Part shown: piece after piece, positions 51,341 through 60,510 of the stretch
Position numbering within the stretch: the stretch's first letter is position 1
Layout: each line of letters starts with the position of its first letter
Assembly (NCBI GenBank): GCA_035772405.1
Contig: JAYKKM010000122.1
Span: forward strand, 1,155,501-1,219,500
Direction of reading: 5' to 3'
DNA from: Chrysogorgia sp. JL179-B06
Lineage: Eukaryota > Cnidaria > Anthozoa > Scleralcyonacea > Chrysogorgiidae
DNA: 64,000 bases
Translations under genes and position numbers: made by a program
Notes under the pieces: generated by a model
Seen by the model: only the letters and a program-made list of their open reading frames with translations
Told to the model about the DNA's origin: nothing
Databases searched by the model: none

Positions 51341-52444
51341 ATGGAGCTTGGTGTGGAGACAGAACAAGGGTTGAGAGACATTTACTATAATCCTAAGACA
51401 GGGTTCAGTGGTGTAGAGAGGTTGTATCAAAGTGCGTTGGGAGACGGATTGAAAGTAACTAGAAAAACAGTGAAAGAATGGTTGACAGCGCAGGACACCT
51501 ACACTAGGTACAAACCCATCGTGAGAAGACATAAATTCCGTGCTACCTTTGTTGGGTTTCTTGGTGAAGAGCTCCAAATGGACTTAGTGGACATGAGCAA
51601 GTATTCAAAACAGAACAAGGGGTATTATTGGATATTGACAGGTATTGAGATATTGAGTAGATACGCTTTTGGTATTGCGGTTTACAGAAAAGACACTAAG
51701 AACATGACTAAGGCTGTTGGAGAGCTATTGAACGACTTCAAAGATCGGTTTGGAGCCATGCCTAAATTAGCACAATTCGATGATGGACTTGAATTCTACA
51801 ACGTTGGTGTGAAAAGTTTGCTGAGAAAACATGGTGTTGAATATTTCAGCACTAAGAGTGATAAAAAGGCCGCTGTTGTCGAGCGTTTTAATAGAAGTCT
51901 CAAGAGTATTATGTGGAAGTATTTTTATACCCGTGGAACGCACAAATGGATTGACGTTCTCGACCAGTTTGTGAGCAATTATAATAGCAATGTGAATCGA
52001 AGCATTATGATGAAGCCGAAGGATGTCAATAAGTCAAATGAGGGTGAAGTGTGGACCACTTTGTTTGGTCACCAATTTGCAGACAACCCATTACCAAAGT
52101 TTAGAGTTGGTGAGTCAGTGAGAATTAGTAAATACAAGAGTGTGTTCACAAAAGGCTATGAAGCCAACTTCACTGAGGAGCTGTTTAAAGTGGTGAAAGT
52201 TATTCGTGGTGATCCGAATGTGTATGAAATTGAGGACATAAGTGGTGAACAGATTATTGGTAAATTTTACGAACAGGAATTATCGCTGGTTAATAAGAAA
52301 CCTGGTGATGACGTGTACAGAGTTGAAAAGGTGTTGAAAAGAAAGAAAGTTAGAGGAGAGAAGATGGCGCTGGTTAAATGGTTGGGTTATGAGAGCAAAC
52401 ATAATTCGTGGATACCAGAAAGCGACATTCAAAACGTGAGCTAA
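51341..52444 (+). CDS. int: Retrovirus-type integrase with chromodomain
   Basis: 367 residues from ATG 51341; an in-frame GTG nine bases earlier overlaps the penton stop. The rve core has D81 (LQMDLVDM), D148 (QFDDGLEF) and E181 (VVERFNRSLK), a DDE triad in the usual order. A C-terminal chromodomain runs from about 323 to 364 (VYRVEKVLKRK, MALVKWLGYESKHNSWIPE), with Tyr326, Trp347 and Trp357 as cage-like aromatics. This is the Polinton integrase layout. It inserts the linear element with 6-bp target duplications, as seen at both flanks here. All catalytic residues are intact. It sits between the penton and duplicated membrane protein genes. Confidence 0.95.
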   Translation: MELGVETEQGLRDIYYNPKTGFSGVERLYQSALGDGLKVTRKTVKEWLTAQDTYTRYKPIVRRHKFRATFVGFLGEELQMDLVDMSKYSKQNKGYYWILTGIEILSRYAFGIAVYRKDTKNMTKAVGELLNDFKDRFGAMPKLAQFDDGLEFYNVGVKSLLRKHGVEYFSTKSDKKAAVVERFNRSLKSIMWKYFYTRGTHKWIDVLDQFVSNYNSNVNRSIMMKPKDVNKSNEGEVWTTLFGHQFADNPLPKFRVGESVRISKYKSVFTKGYEANFTEELFKVVKVIRGDPNVYEIEDISGEQIIGKFYEQELSLVNKKPGDDVYRVEKVLKRKKVRGEKMALVKWLGYESKHNSWIPESDIQNVS

Positions 52445-52450
52445 TGTAAT

Positions 52451-53401
52451 ATGGCTGAAGGCGGCTTCGACGACCTTGAGGTGGAGAGATCTGACGAGTA
52501 CAAAGATGTCACTGACGATGAACTAAAGTATAGTCTCGAAAAAGCCACTCAAGATCGCAGACTAGCTCGGGACGACCCAAACGTCACAGTCGATGAGAAA
52601 ATTAGACTAATTAGAGTGGAGAGTGGACTGAGGCGCGAACGTGACGTAAGATTTCGTCAACGCGTGAAGAAGGATTTTAATGATATCACAACGCGGGTTA
52701 ATGACATCGTAAGAGATCGTGAAGACGTTGTGGGGAGTGCGCCGTTGTTAGACACCACACACGCAGAGTACGTCGACATACCTGGACTAACACCAATCGA
52801 GAACCGCGAGCTGAATAGCATGCTCAATCCAGGTGAGAATGTGATGTCTGAGTCGAGAGTAGGCGACACTGACACATTGCAAATACAAGCAGACCATTTT
52901 CAAGACTTGATAAACGAAGCAAGCAAAAGAATATCAGAGCTTGAGGGAAAAGACCTCACAACTGCAGAGAACGAAGAGTTCATCGATCTAGCTGAGAGAA
53001 TGGTTGGACTTAGACGGGCTAGAGACATGGTTATTGAACAGCGAGAAATGGAGGAAGTTAGAGAGCAGCAGGAAGTCGACATTGACAGGTTGCAGAAGTT
53101 CAAGAGATGGGTTAGAGAAAATATGGTTGGGTCTAGCGCTTTAGCGATTGCAATAGCTGCAATTATAACAACCATTATTATCGCTGGGAGGTCTAATGTT
53201 ATGAGAGGCGCTATGGTCACGAGGTCGTTTGCACAGGCTGTTAAAAATGCGATAGCGAAGATGGGTCCATGGGCTGTTGGATTGGCGAACTTAGTTTATG
53301 ACGCGCTGGTGGTAGGTGCGAAGGGTCTTGCCTGGTTAGCTCAAAATCTGTGGGTGTTTGCGGTGACATTCGCGTGGCTTGCGTACAATTATTTAAACTA
53401 G
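52451..53401 (+). CDS. Duplicated membrane-associated structural protein, copy 1
   Basis: 316 residues, MAEGGFDDLEVERSDEYKDV. An acidic, helical N-terminal part is followed by IPGLTPIENRELNSMLNPGE, LQIQADHFQDLINEASKRI and a long charged helix (about 130-220). A membrane segment (about 228-246, AIAIAAIITTIIIAGR) precedes a hydrophobic tail with KMGPWAVGLANLVYDALVVG. The C-terminal 190 residues are highly similar to the next gene. It lacks the central domain of that copy. Family unknown to me. Its place between integrase and major capsid genes suggests a virion-membrane role. Confidence 0.7.
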   Translation: MAEGGFDDLEVERSDEYKDVTDDELKYSLEKATQDRRLARDDPNVTVDEKIRLIRVESGLRRERDVRFRQRVKKDFNDITTRVNDIVRDREDVVGSAPLLDTTHAEYVDIPGLTPIENRELNSMLNPGENVMSESRVGDTDTLQIQADHFQDLINEASKRISELEGKDLTTAENEEFIDLAERMVGLRRARDMVIEQREMEEVREQQEVDIDRLQKFKRWVRENMVGSSALAIAIAAIITTIIIAGRSNVMRGAMVTRSFAQAVKNAIAKMGPWAVGLANLVYDALVVGAKGLAWLAQNLWVFAVTFAWLAYNYLN

Positions 53402-53460
53402 AGAGAAAATGTGATTCGTGGGAGTTAGAGAGCGATATTCAAAATGTGAGCTAATGTAAT
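53402..53460 (+). pseudogene. Relic of the integrase 3' end
   Basis: GATTCGTGGGAGTTAGAGAG then CGATATTCAAAATGTGAGCTAATGTAAT copies the last codons and spacer of the integrase gene (52400-52450), immediately before copy 2. It marks the boundary of the tandem duplication. Confidence 0.85.
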
Positions 53461-54870
53461 ATGGCTGAAGGTGGGAAAGTTTTTGACGAGATTGAGATGG
53501 AGAACCTTGGTAGAGCTTACACTGATGATCAAATAAACGTCGAACTTGAAGAGCTCACTAAACGTATAGATTCAATCGAGAATATATACACCGACGACAA
53601 TATACCACACATCGAACGTGTCAAGTATGAGAAATTGAATGGGAGAGCGAATAGATTGCAGGGTGAACTGGATAGAAGAGGGGTTCAAGAAAAAGAGACA
53701 CCGTTCACCGACACCGACGATGGTAAAACGGTGACAATAAGGGGGACCAACACAGAAGTCCCAGCGGTAAAGTCTGTTGAACAGAAGTCGTATGGTGACG
53801 TTAGTGACGTAAGTTTCAGCATAGCTTTTGGAGAGGAGGACGAAATTAGTAAAAGACTTGGAGAACTAAAAGCAGTCAACAAAGAGGTAACAAAAAATCA
53901 ACTAAAAAGAATCAAGGCGATAGGTGAGAAAATACATAAGTTACACAAAAAAAAAAGACTCGGTCATGACGACGCGTCAAGGGGAATAGTCGACAGATCA
54001 TATGTGACGGGCACAGGGTCTATTCTTTTCAAACCGATAAACAAAGATGGTAAATATGGAAAACCCAAACGAATTCTAGTACCTGTGGAAAAAGGCTTGA
54101 TCTACAGTAAAGATGCGAGTAGTAAAAACGCGATTAAGCAATTCAAACAGTTAGTTAGTCAAATCCCTGAGAGTACAGAAACAACAGCTGTCACAGATGA
54201 CTTCCCAGTGATTGAGACAAAAGTGGTCTATGATGACATACCTGGGCTATCACTAGACGAAACCCGCGATCTGAGTGGTGTGCTTAATCCAAGCGATAGT
54301 GTGTTGCGCGAGTCAAGAATAGGTGACACTGGTGCGTTGCAAATACAAGCAGACCATTTTCAAAAGGTGATAAATGAAGCGAGTGAGAGATTGGTAGAGC
54401 TTAACAGAGAAGGCCTCACAGCTGAGGAGAATAAAGAGCGTATTGGTCTAGTTGGGAGAATGATTGGACTTAAAAAGGCTAGAGACATGGTTATTGAACA
54501 GCGGCGAATAGAAGAGGTTAGAGCGCAACAAGAAGTCGACATTGACAGGTTTCAGAAGTTTAAGGAATGGGCTAAAGAAAATGTGGTTGGGTTGAGCGCT
54601 GTAGCAATTTCAGTGGCTGGAATCATAACAACTATTATTATCGCTGGGAGATCTGCTGTTATGAAAGGCGCTATGGCCACGAGGTCATTCGCACAGGCTG
54701 TTAAGAACGCAATCACGAAGATGGGTCCATGGGCTGTTGGGTTGGCTAATTTAGTTTACAATGCGTTGACGTTGGGTGCGAAGGGTCTTGCTTGGTTGGC
54801 TCAAAATCTGTGGGTACTTGCGGTGGTACTCGCGTGGTTTGCTTATGATTATTACAAGCTAAAACGGTAG
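53461..54870 (+). CDS. Duplicated membrane-associated structural protein, copy 2
   Basis: 469 residues, starting MAEGGKVFDEIEMENLGRAY. The C-terminal region from DIPGLSLDETRDLSGVLNPS onward closely follows copy 1, including the membrane helix IITTIIIAGRSAVMKGAMAT and the KMGPWAVGLANLVY tail. It has an extra central domain of roughly 150 residues (about 115-255) with SFSIAFGEEDEISKRLGEL, a basic KKKRLGHDDASRGIVDR patch and SYVTGTGSILFKPINKDGKY. So it is a longer, possibly ancestral version, or one that gained a domain. Same strand and spacing as copy 1. Confidence 0.7.
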   Translation: MAEGGKVFDEIEMENLGRAYTDDQINVELEELTKRIDSIENIYTDDNIPHIERVKYEKLNGRANRLQGELDRRGVQEKETPFTDTDDGKTVTIRGTNTEVPAVKSVEQKSYGDVSDVSFSIAFGEEDEISKRLGELKAVNKEVTKNQLKRIKAIGEKIHKLHKKKRLGHDDASRGIVDRSYVTGTGSILFKPINKDGKYGKPKRILVPVEKGLIYSKDASSKNAIKQFKQLVSQIPESTETTAVTDDFPVIETKVVYDDIPGLSLDETRDLSGVLNPSDSVLRESRIGDTGALQIQADHFQKVINEASERLVELNREGLTAEENKERIGLVGRMIGLKKARDMVIEQRRIEEVRAQQEVDIDRFQKFKEWAKENVVGLSAVAISVAGIITTIIIAGRSAVMKGAMATRSFAQAVKNAITKMGPWAVGLANLVYNALTLGAKGLAWLAQNLWVLAVVLAWFAYDYYKLKR

Positions 54871-54893
54871 TGATAAAACATGTGTAAAGGTAT

Positions 54894-56132
54894 ATGAACG
54901 CCACGTCAGCAGAGTTGAGCCCTGGTTTTAGACGAGCGATCATGGGCGTCATAAAAGGGGTGAGAACGCAACACGTAATCACGTTGAACCCTAATAAAGT
55001 TAGCCCCGGCGAGGAACTTTACGTTGATATACCGAAGCTTAAGGTTAGCAGCTGTTTGGTGCCTGGATCGTTGGGTCTAGTGTTCGACTTTAAGAATGCA
55101 AACGTCAAAAGCTGGTTCTTGAATAATGTCAGCAAGTTGTTGGTTGAGAAGCTTGTTGTGAGACTAGCTGGGGAGACTGTGTACGACAACAATGGGGAAA
55201 ATTACACTGGTGTCTATCGCGACCTTTGGGAAAGTGTCACTGCGCGAGACCAAATGATTGACTATGGTGTTGGTGGTGAGAACTTGAGAAAGCTAATTTC
55301 TAAGGATGACAGTGGTGCGACGAGTGGGAACGTCGCTAAAGTTAGTGACGCGTTAATGTTTGGTGTGATTGGAACGAAACTGCGGATTAAGCTTGGCAAG
55401 ATCATGAATGACCATGGGTTGTACGCTCCTTTTAGCATGAACAACAACTTGCAGTATGTCATCACACTCCCGAAGGCCACAGACATCATGGTGGCACAAT
55501 CCGGTAGCGCTGTGGGTGGGTACACTCTGGAGAACCTCGAGCTTGAGTATGAGACGATTGACAACCAGGAGCTCGCTGACGAAATAGCGTCGGGCTATGC
55601 AAGTGGTCGTAGTTTGTCATATGAGCATGTTACATTGATGAAAACCACCGAATGGGATAAAGGTACGACCATTGTGAATGAGAATGTTAATCTTCCAAGA
55701 AAAAGCATGAAGGCGATTGTGTTGCTATTCACGAATAAGGTGCGAACAGACAGTGAGGAGTTTCTTTACCCAAATATTGAGAGCGTTAGAGTCACAATCG
55801 AAGGCGTGCCAAATAGTGTGTACTCACAAGGCATCCCAAAGTCGAAGTTCTACGCAGAAGCGAAACGATTGTTTGGGTTGGGTGAAGAACACGCTCAGTT
55901 TATGACCATACAGAAATTCTACAAAGATGGCTTTGCGTTGGTCATTGACTTGAGGAGCGTTCAAGATAATTACAACGTCGCCACTGGCAAGAAAATTGTG
56001 AACACACAATCCGGTGTGCTTCTTGAGATCACTAAGAAAGCGACGACTGCAAATGTCATGTGCAGGGTGTTTGTGATAAGTGATGGGTTGGTCAACTTCA
56101 TGAACAATGGGCTGCAATCAATCCAGTATTAA
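54894..56132 (+). CDS. Major capsid protein (double jelly-roll, Polinton type)
   Basis: 412 residues, starting MNATSAELSPGFRRAIMGVI. Features: NPNKVSPGEELYVDIPKL, a LVPGSLGLVFDF strand, LLVEKLVVRLAGETVYDN, a long LENLELEYETIDNQELADEI, and a C-terminal ATTANVMCRVFVISDGLVNF ... LQSIQY end. This order matches the Polinton/adintovirus hexon-like capsid family as I remember it from invertebrate genomes, so I expect a double jelly-roll. It is on the short side for Polinton capsid proteins. It lies between the duplicated membrane protein and the ATPase, the usual capsid-module position. No internal stop. Confidence 0.85.
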   Translation: MNATSAELSPGFRRAIMGVIKGVRTQHVITLNPNKVSPGEELYVDIPKLKVSSCLVPGSLGLVFDFKNANVKSWFLNNVSKLLVEKLVVRLAGETVYDNNGENYTGVYRDLWESVTARDQMIDYGVGGENLRKLISKDDSGATSGNVAKVSDALMFGVIGTKLRIKLGKIMNDHGLYAPFSMNNNLQYVITLPKATDIMVAQSGSAVGGYTLENLELEYETIDNQELADEIASGYASGRSLSYEHVTLMKTTEWDKGTTIVNENVNLPRKSMKAIVLLFTNKVRTDSEEFLYPNIESVRVTIEGVPNSVYSQGIPKSKFYAEAKRLFGLGEEHAQFMTIQKFYKDGFALVIDLRSVQDNYNVATGKKIVNTQSGVLLEITKKATTANVMCRVFVISDGLVNFMNNGLQSIQY

Positions 56133-56147
56133 ATCAAACGTGAGTTA

Positions 56148-56747
56148 ATGGAGACTCCGTTTAATATGTTAATCGTTGGTATGACAGCTTGTGGTAAGAC
56201 ACATTATTTGCTTGACACACTGGAATCTGAGTATCGTGGTAAATTTGACTACATTGTGTTGATTTGTCCTACTTTCGAGTGGAACAAAGCGTATCAAGAT
56301 TGGAAATATGTAAGTGACCCTGATGTGCTAGCGATAGACTGTGCGCAGGATAATGTCGACGCTGTTCTCAAGTGTGTAACAAATGTTTTTAAAGGCACTA
56401 ACACTCTGATTGTGTTGGACGACTGTGCGAGTTCTCAAGATGTCAAGAATAGGACTAGCCAGTTGGTCAACTTAGCTTTTAGTGCGCGACATTTTATGTT
56501 GAGCGTTATTGTCATCACACAACAACTGACGTCGATCGCAAAACCGTACAGAGAAAATATTAGTAAGCTTGTTTGCTTCTACTGCCCAAGTAGGAGTGAT
56601 ATGAAGGTCGTTATCGACGATTACCTTGGAAACATTAGCAGAGAAAAATCGTCGGCGATTGTGACCGCATTAAAAAATAATAAGTACGCTAGACTTGAAA
56701 TCTCACTGCGCTATCCATACAGTCACGAAGTTGTTATTCCGCAATAA
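56148..56747 (+). CDS. DNA-packaging ATPase (FtsK/HerA type)
   Basis: 199 residues, typical of Polinton ATPases. Walker A GMTACGKT at 11-18, Walker B LIVLDD at 87-92, and a LSVIVITQQLTSI strand after it that holds the sensor region. It translocates DNA into capsids in related viruses. It lies 15 bp after the capsid gene and 3 bp before the next gene, so the three are probably co-expressed. All motifs are present. Confidence 0.93.
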   Translation: METPFNMLIVGMTACGKTHYLLDTLESEYRGKFDYIVLICPTFEWNKAYQDWKYVSDPDVLAIDCAQDNVDAVLKCVTNVFKGTNTLIVLDDCASSQDVKNRTSQLVNLAFSARHFMLSVIVITQQLTSIAKPYRENISKLVCFYCPSRSDMKVVIDDYLGNISREKSSAIVTALKNNKYARLEISLRYPYSHEVVIPQ

Positions 56748-56750
56748 AAT

Positions 56751-57269
56751 ATGGGTATAAGTAATAGCGTGATGGTAAAACGCAAAAGTGAGGAAAACCC
56801 CACGATTGAGGAATTAGTTGAGGATACTCAAGCCGCTAGTACCTCAACTGTGGACACTGACAACATTGACGTTAGAAGAGCTGAACTTATTAGACTGTCT
56901 GGCGATGGTGTGGTAAGCCAATCTGAAGCGTACATTAAAAAAGCGTCCGCAAAGGTTATCGACAAGATATGGCACCAATATGAGTTGAAGAGAATGGAGA
57001 TCGCAAACGCTTTTCTCACCGACTTGTTAATCAGCAAATTCGCTAGCTTACTGGATGGGTTGAACGCTATTGAAAATCCTGACGAACTAAATGATGAACT
57101 ACAAAAAGACCCGCTACTAAAGAAAGACGTCGAGAGCATTGTCGCGATTGTGACACCGTACGTGCCTTTCTTGGGCTTGTTGTCGGGAGGAATCACAACG
57201 TCTAAATATGTGTACGACCACCATTTCAGAAGTTCGACAAACACTGAAAATAGTGAGCGGGTGGACTAA
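56751..57269 (+). CDS. Predicted myristoylated protein with hydrophobic tail
   Basis: 172 residues, MGISNSVMVKRKSEENPTIE: Gly2, Ser4 and Ser6 followed by basic residues make an N-myristoylation signal. The middle is helical and acidic (AYIKKASAKVIDKIWHQYEL, ENPDELNDELQKDP), and a hydrophobic stretch VTPYVPFLGLLSGGITTS sits near residues 137-155. The second such lipidation signal in this element. Its 3' half lies inside the right TIR, and a broken inverted copy sits in the left TIR (40512-40763). Role unknown. Confidence 0.6.
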   Translation: MGISNSVMVKRKSEENPTIEELVEDTQAASTSTVDTDNIDVRRAELIRLSGDGVVSQSEAYIKKASAKVIDKIWHQYELKRMEIANAFLTDLLISKFASLLDGLNAIENPDELNDELQKDPLLKKDVESIVAIVTPYVPFLGLLSGGITTSKYVYDHHFRSSTNTENSERVD

Positions 57270-57354
57270 TTTGCATGCTAGCAGGTGGTTTCATAACAAC
57301 CGCGCGAGCCCATTCACACAACAGTTTTTTATTCACGATATTTATAGTGTACAA

Positions 57355-57486
57355 TCATAGTGTACGCTCAAAGTTAGACAGTCTTAGCATGGTGGTCCTC
57401 ACCCCTTCTTCAAACATCGCGATTCTTCTCTCGTGGTCAGCTATCTCCACCTCGCACGACAGCAGGTGGTTGTACGTGGTGTGTCG
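57355..57486 (-). pseudogene. Coding-like remnant in the right TIR
   Basis: Mirror copy of the plus-strand remnant at 40295-40426, reading SCEVEIADHERRIAMF and FERTL on the minus strand. Its sequence appears the same in both TIRs, as expected for inverted repeats kept alike by replication. Confidence 0.35.
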
Positions 57487-57663
57487 CTAACAACAACATT
57501 CCATTGCGAATAGCAACCACAACTTTTTGAAAAAAATATTTTAAAATGAAAATATTTTTTCAAAGTGAAAATATTTTTTAAAAGTGAAAATATTTTTTAA
57601 AAGTGAAAACATTTTTTGAAAAGTTGTGGTTGCTATTCGCAATGGAATGTTGTTGTTAGCAAC
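57483..57663. repeat. Second palindrome inside the right TIR
   Basis: Inverted counterpart of 40118-40298: GTTGTGGTTGCTATTCGC-type arms around an AT-rich core of GAAAATATTTTTT repeats. Confidence 0.85.
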
Positions 57664-58016
57664 ATCAACAGGTGACCTTGATTCGTATAGCAGGTAGAGC
57701 ACTCTCGCATATGAAATCTATTTAACACTAGACTCTAGTGGCTCTCTCGCTGAAATTTATTAAACATCATCACTAGAATCATAATCTAGTGGCTTTTTTT
57801 TCGCGCATGAATTGAAACAATGGTAGAGCGCGTCTGTTGTAGTTTGTCAAACACAAATGCGAAAATGACGACACAAAACTTTCTCTAAATTTTGACGAAA
57901 CGTGTCGTATTTCGTTAAAATAGTGATTTGGTGTTGTCTCGTGAGTCTCGCGTGTGTTTGGCATCAATTTAGTAGAAAACGTGGGAGGGGTGTTTAGATC
58001 GACTAACGATCGCTGT

Positions 58017-58185
58017 AGTAGTATAGCAAGTAGGGCTGTGAGCTTATTCGACGTCAACCGTGAGTATAAACACCAAAACATCGCCAAATTTGTCGAGTCG
58101 CGACTTGGCCAAATTTGGTGACGTTTTGGTGTTTATACTCACGGTTGAGGTCGATTGAGCTCGCAGCCCTACTTGCTATACTACT
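58017..58185. repeat. Terminal 169-bp palindrome (right)
   Basis: Same hairpin-forming structure as the left tip, AGTAGTATAGCAAG to CTTGCTATACTACT, ending exactly at the target duplication. Confidence 0.88.
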
Positions 58186-58191
58186 AATGTT
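58186..58191. repeat. Target-site duplication of element A (right)
   Basis: AATGTT follows the right end and copies the six bases before the left end. Confidence 0.92.
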
Positions 58192-58741
58192 GTTCGTCTT
58201 TTTTTCAGTTGTTTTCGTTTTGTTGTGAAGAAACTGGCGTCGCAAAAACTACCGTTGTTTTAGTTGGAATTTGCGACGCATTTTTCACCATCTAAAGTTG
58301 GAACTTTTCGCCTAAAATGAGTAATGGTAGTCGGATATTCCTAGTTTGCTATCATTTTTAGCTGTACTATTGCTTAAAGTTGCGATTTATGGAGATTTTG
58401 TTACGTCACGATTTTCAACTACTCGACCAAACGCGATCAACTGGTGCCTTAACCAATCAGTAGGCTGGAAACGCCACACGTGATCTTAGTTTCCTATCCA
58501 ATAAAACAGTCTTCCACGAGTAGTAGAAAGACCGGTAGATGACGGTTGGTTTTTCGGCCAATTGACTTTATTTGAAATCGTTTACTTTCCAAGTATTGAA
58601 CCTTTCACCCGCCATTTATTCTTCGAGCTCCATGGTACATTAGAGCGCCAACCGCAAGTTTTACTCACTTTCAATGTCCCATAATGCAGTTTTCAGGTTC
58701 ATTTTTCGTGTATAGTGTATAGTGAGTTAATATATGCATAC
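58192..58741. other. Giant TM9SF4 intron, proximal part
   Basis: Ordinary AT-rich intron sequence between the right flank of element A and the next exon. No repeat or gene is obvious. Confidence 0.5.
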
Positions 58742-58901
58742 CGCTCCAGAAGATTGTTTTCCCCAGATGAAGAAGTTCAAGGTAAAGGACAGACAAAATA
58801 TAACTCCTGGGTACAATGTTCCGGTGACTAGTGCAGCTCGTTTCCACTTTTGCCCATTCATGGTTTTGTAAAGCCGAGCGGCAAAATAACCCGCGAACAT
58901 C
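58742..58901 (-). CDS. TM9SF4: TM9SF4-like nonaspanin, exon 5' of the giant intron
   Basis: 160 bp between GTTCTCAG and GTATGC. Reads MFAGYFAARLYKTMNGQKWK then RAALVTGTLYPGVIFCLSFT and LNFFIWGKQSSGA. The AG....RLYKT..G..WK, TLYPG and FIWGK.SSGA motifs are nonaspanin signatures. It completes the Gly codon of the upstream exon and joins VPFTTM 29 kb downstream across elements A and B. If the giant intron failed to splice, the C-terminal half of the protein would be lost. Confidence 0.93.
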
Positions 58902-59091
58902 CTGAGAACGAGAAATGAAAGAAGTGATGAGGGAGTATCCCTTATACTCGTGTTTACACGAAGCCTGGCTCGAGTTCACTTTAGTTCAGATGTAGTGTTT
59001 TTCCTGGAAAAGGCTAAAAGGGATCACTCAAAAGGACCTTCCCATTTTCAAGAACTAGTCTAATCCTAATCCCAATCCCAATCCTGAACTT

Positions 59092-60258
59092 AAAGGGGCA
59101 AGCTACCTTAAATTTTATGTTCGCGAACCCATGATGTAATAATGGCTCTATCTTATTATGGTTAAATGTATTTATAAAATAACATGTATGCTACGCATCC
59201 AAACAACGGAAATTTCCCGCCAAAATTTTACTCAAGTTTGTGTTGCTCGTTCGTTCGTATTATTTTATAAAAGAAACTTGGGATGTTGCTCGACTTTCGA
59301 AAAGCTAATAACACTCGCCTAGTGGCTCGTGTTTCTTTACGCTTTTCTCAAGTCTCGCAACATCCCGCGTGTTTGGATCAGGCCATCCAAACACGGAAAC
59401 CATTAGGTATTTATTTAATGCAACATGCTATAGCTTATAACATGCTCTAAACAAATAGCATTACAGATGCCCTCCCAGGCAAAAACATAAATGTAAAAAA
59501 TCCTGCAAAGCTGAAAACCATCTTTGGATGCTATCTACAATCATTGACAAAATTAGTTGGAACAAATTGAGAAAAGTATGTCATCATAATTGTTTTTGGG
59601 AAATTTAATAATTACTTTCATGCGACCCCCCTCCCCCTATTCAATGTTGGTTTTACAATGATGGAAAGCTATTGGGAAATAACTGAGAGCAAACCCTTAA
59701 CATTTTGGGGTTTTGCAACATTGTTTAGTAAACATTTTTGCAACATAAACCTTTCGTCATACGTTTGTTCCAACAATTTTGTCAATGATTGTAGTCAAAA
59801 ACTAAGCATCAAGAATTCGTCATTTTAACTTGTAAAATAGATTACATCCCAGTCAACAATATTAATGAAAGCTTTTGGTGTTACACTGTATTTTGTTGCC
59901 ATTTTGTTGCCATAGCAACAAATAAGATCTTATTTGTTAATACCAAATTCGGTATAGAACACTCAATTTTTATCACAGGGTAAAAAGCATCCATTAATTT
60001 GTTGACTGGGATGTAATCTATTTTACAAGTTAAAATGACCAATTCTTGATGCTTAGTTTTTGACTAGATAGCATCCAAAGATGGTTTTCAGCTTTGCAGG
60101 GTTTTTTTACATTTATGTTTTTGCCTGGGAGGGCATCTGTAATGCTATTTGTTTAGAGCATGTTATAAGCTTTAAAATTATATATAGCATGTTGCATGTA
60201 CATTTAACCATAACAAGATGTTCGCGAACATAACATTTAAGGTAGCTTGCCCCCTTAA
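59092..60258. mobile_element. Non-autonomous TIR element, 1.17 kb
   Basis: Ends AAAGGGGCAAGCTACCTTAA and the complement GGTAGCTTGCCCCCTT. Inner inverted blocks (AAGCTGAAAACCATCTTTGG and complement; TCAATGATTGTAGTCAAAAA and partner) form a complex hairpin. No transposase frame. Confidence 0.65.
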
Positions 60259-60510
60259 ACCTAACCTTAATATTTAGGTCTTCCTGAGAAAAATCATAAT
60301 ATATCTTGTCAGCAGAAAATTTCATCTTCATGGACTTTTTTGCTGTTAAAGTTATCGGGGGTGATGTCACAAGAGGCATTTTTGTGGCGAGTAACAAAAG
60401 AAAACAGATTTGGAACGGGTTTTTCCTTGCAAATAGCAATATTTAAAGAGATATATCTGGGAAATGAATGACCAAATCAAAAACTGTAAACGACCTTAAC
60501 AGCTATTTTT

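Larger units (their letters stand above)
39596..58185. mobile_element. Element A: complete Polinton/Maverick (adintovirus-like), 18.6 kb
   Basis: AGTAG...CTACT ends, about 1.17-kb inverted repeats and a perfect 6-bp target duplication define the unit. It codes polymerase B, chromodomain integrase, packaging ATPase, major and minor capsid proteins, a fiber-like protein, thymidine kinase, a BRO-N/nuclease fusion and several small membrane or lipidated proteins, all with open frames. This is the Polinton/adintovirus gene set plus two accessory enzymes. The adenain-type protease was not found. Gene order: minus-strand polymerase block at left, plus-strand TK, minus-strand BRO and fiber block, plus-strand capsid block at right. 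Intact frames and matching TIRs suggest a fairly recent insertion. Confidence 0.95.
56998..58185. repeat. Element A right terminal inverted repeat
   Basis: Inverted match of the left TIR. It starts within the lipoprotein gene and ends at CTACT. It is about 20 bp longer than the left because the left copy lost bases in the gene fragment. Confidence 0.9.
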
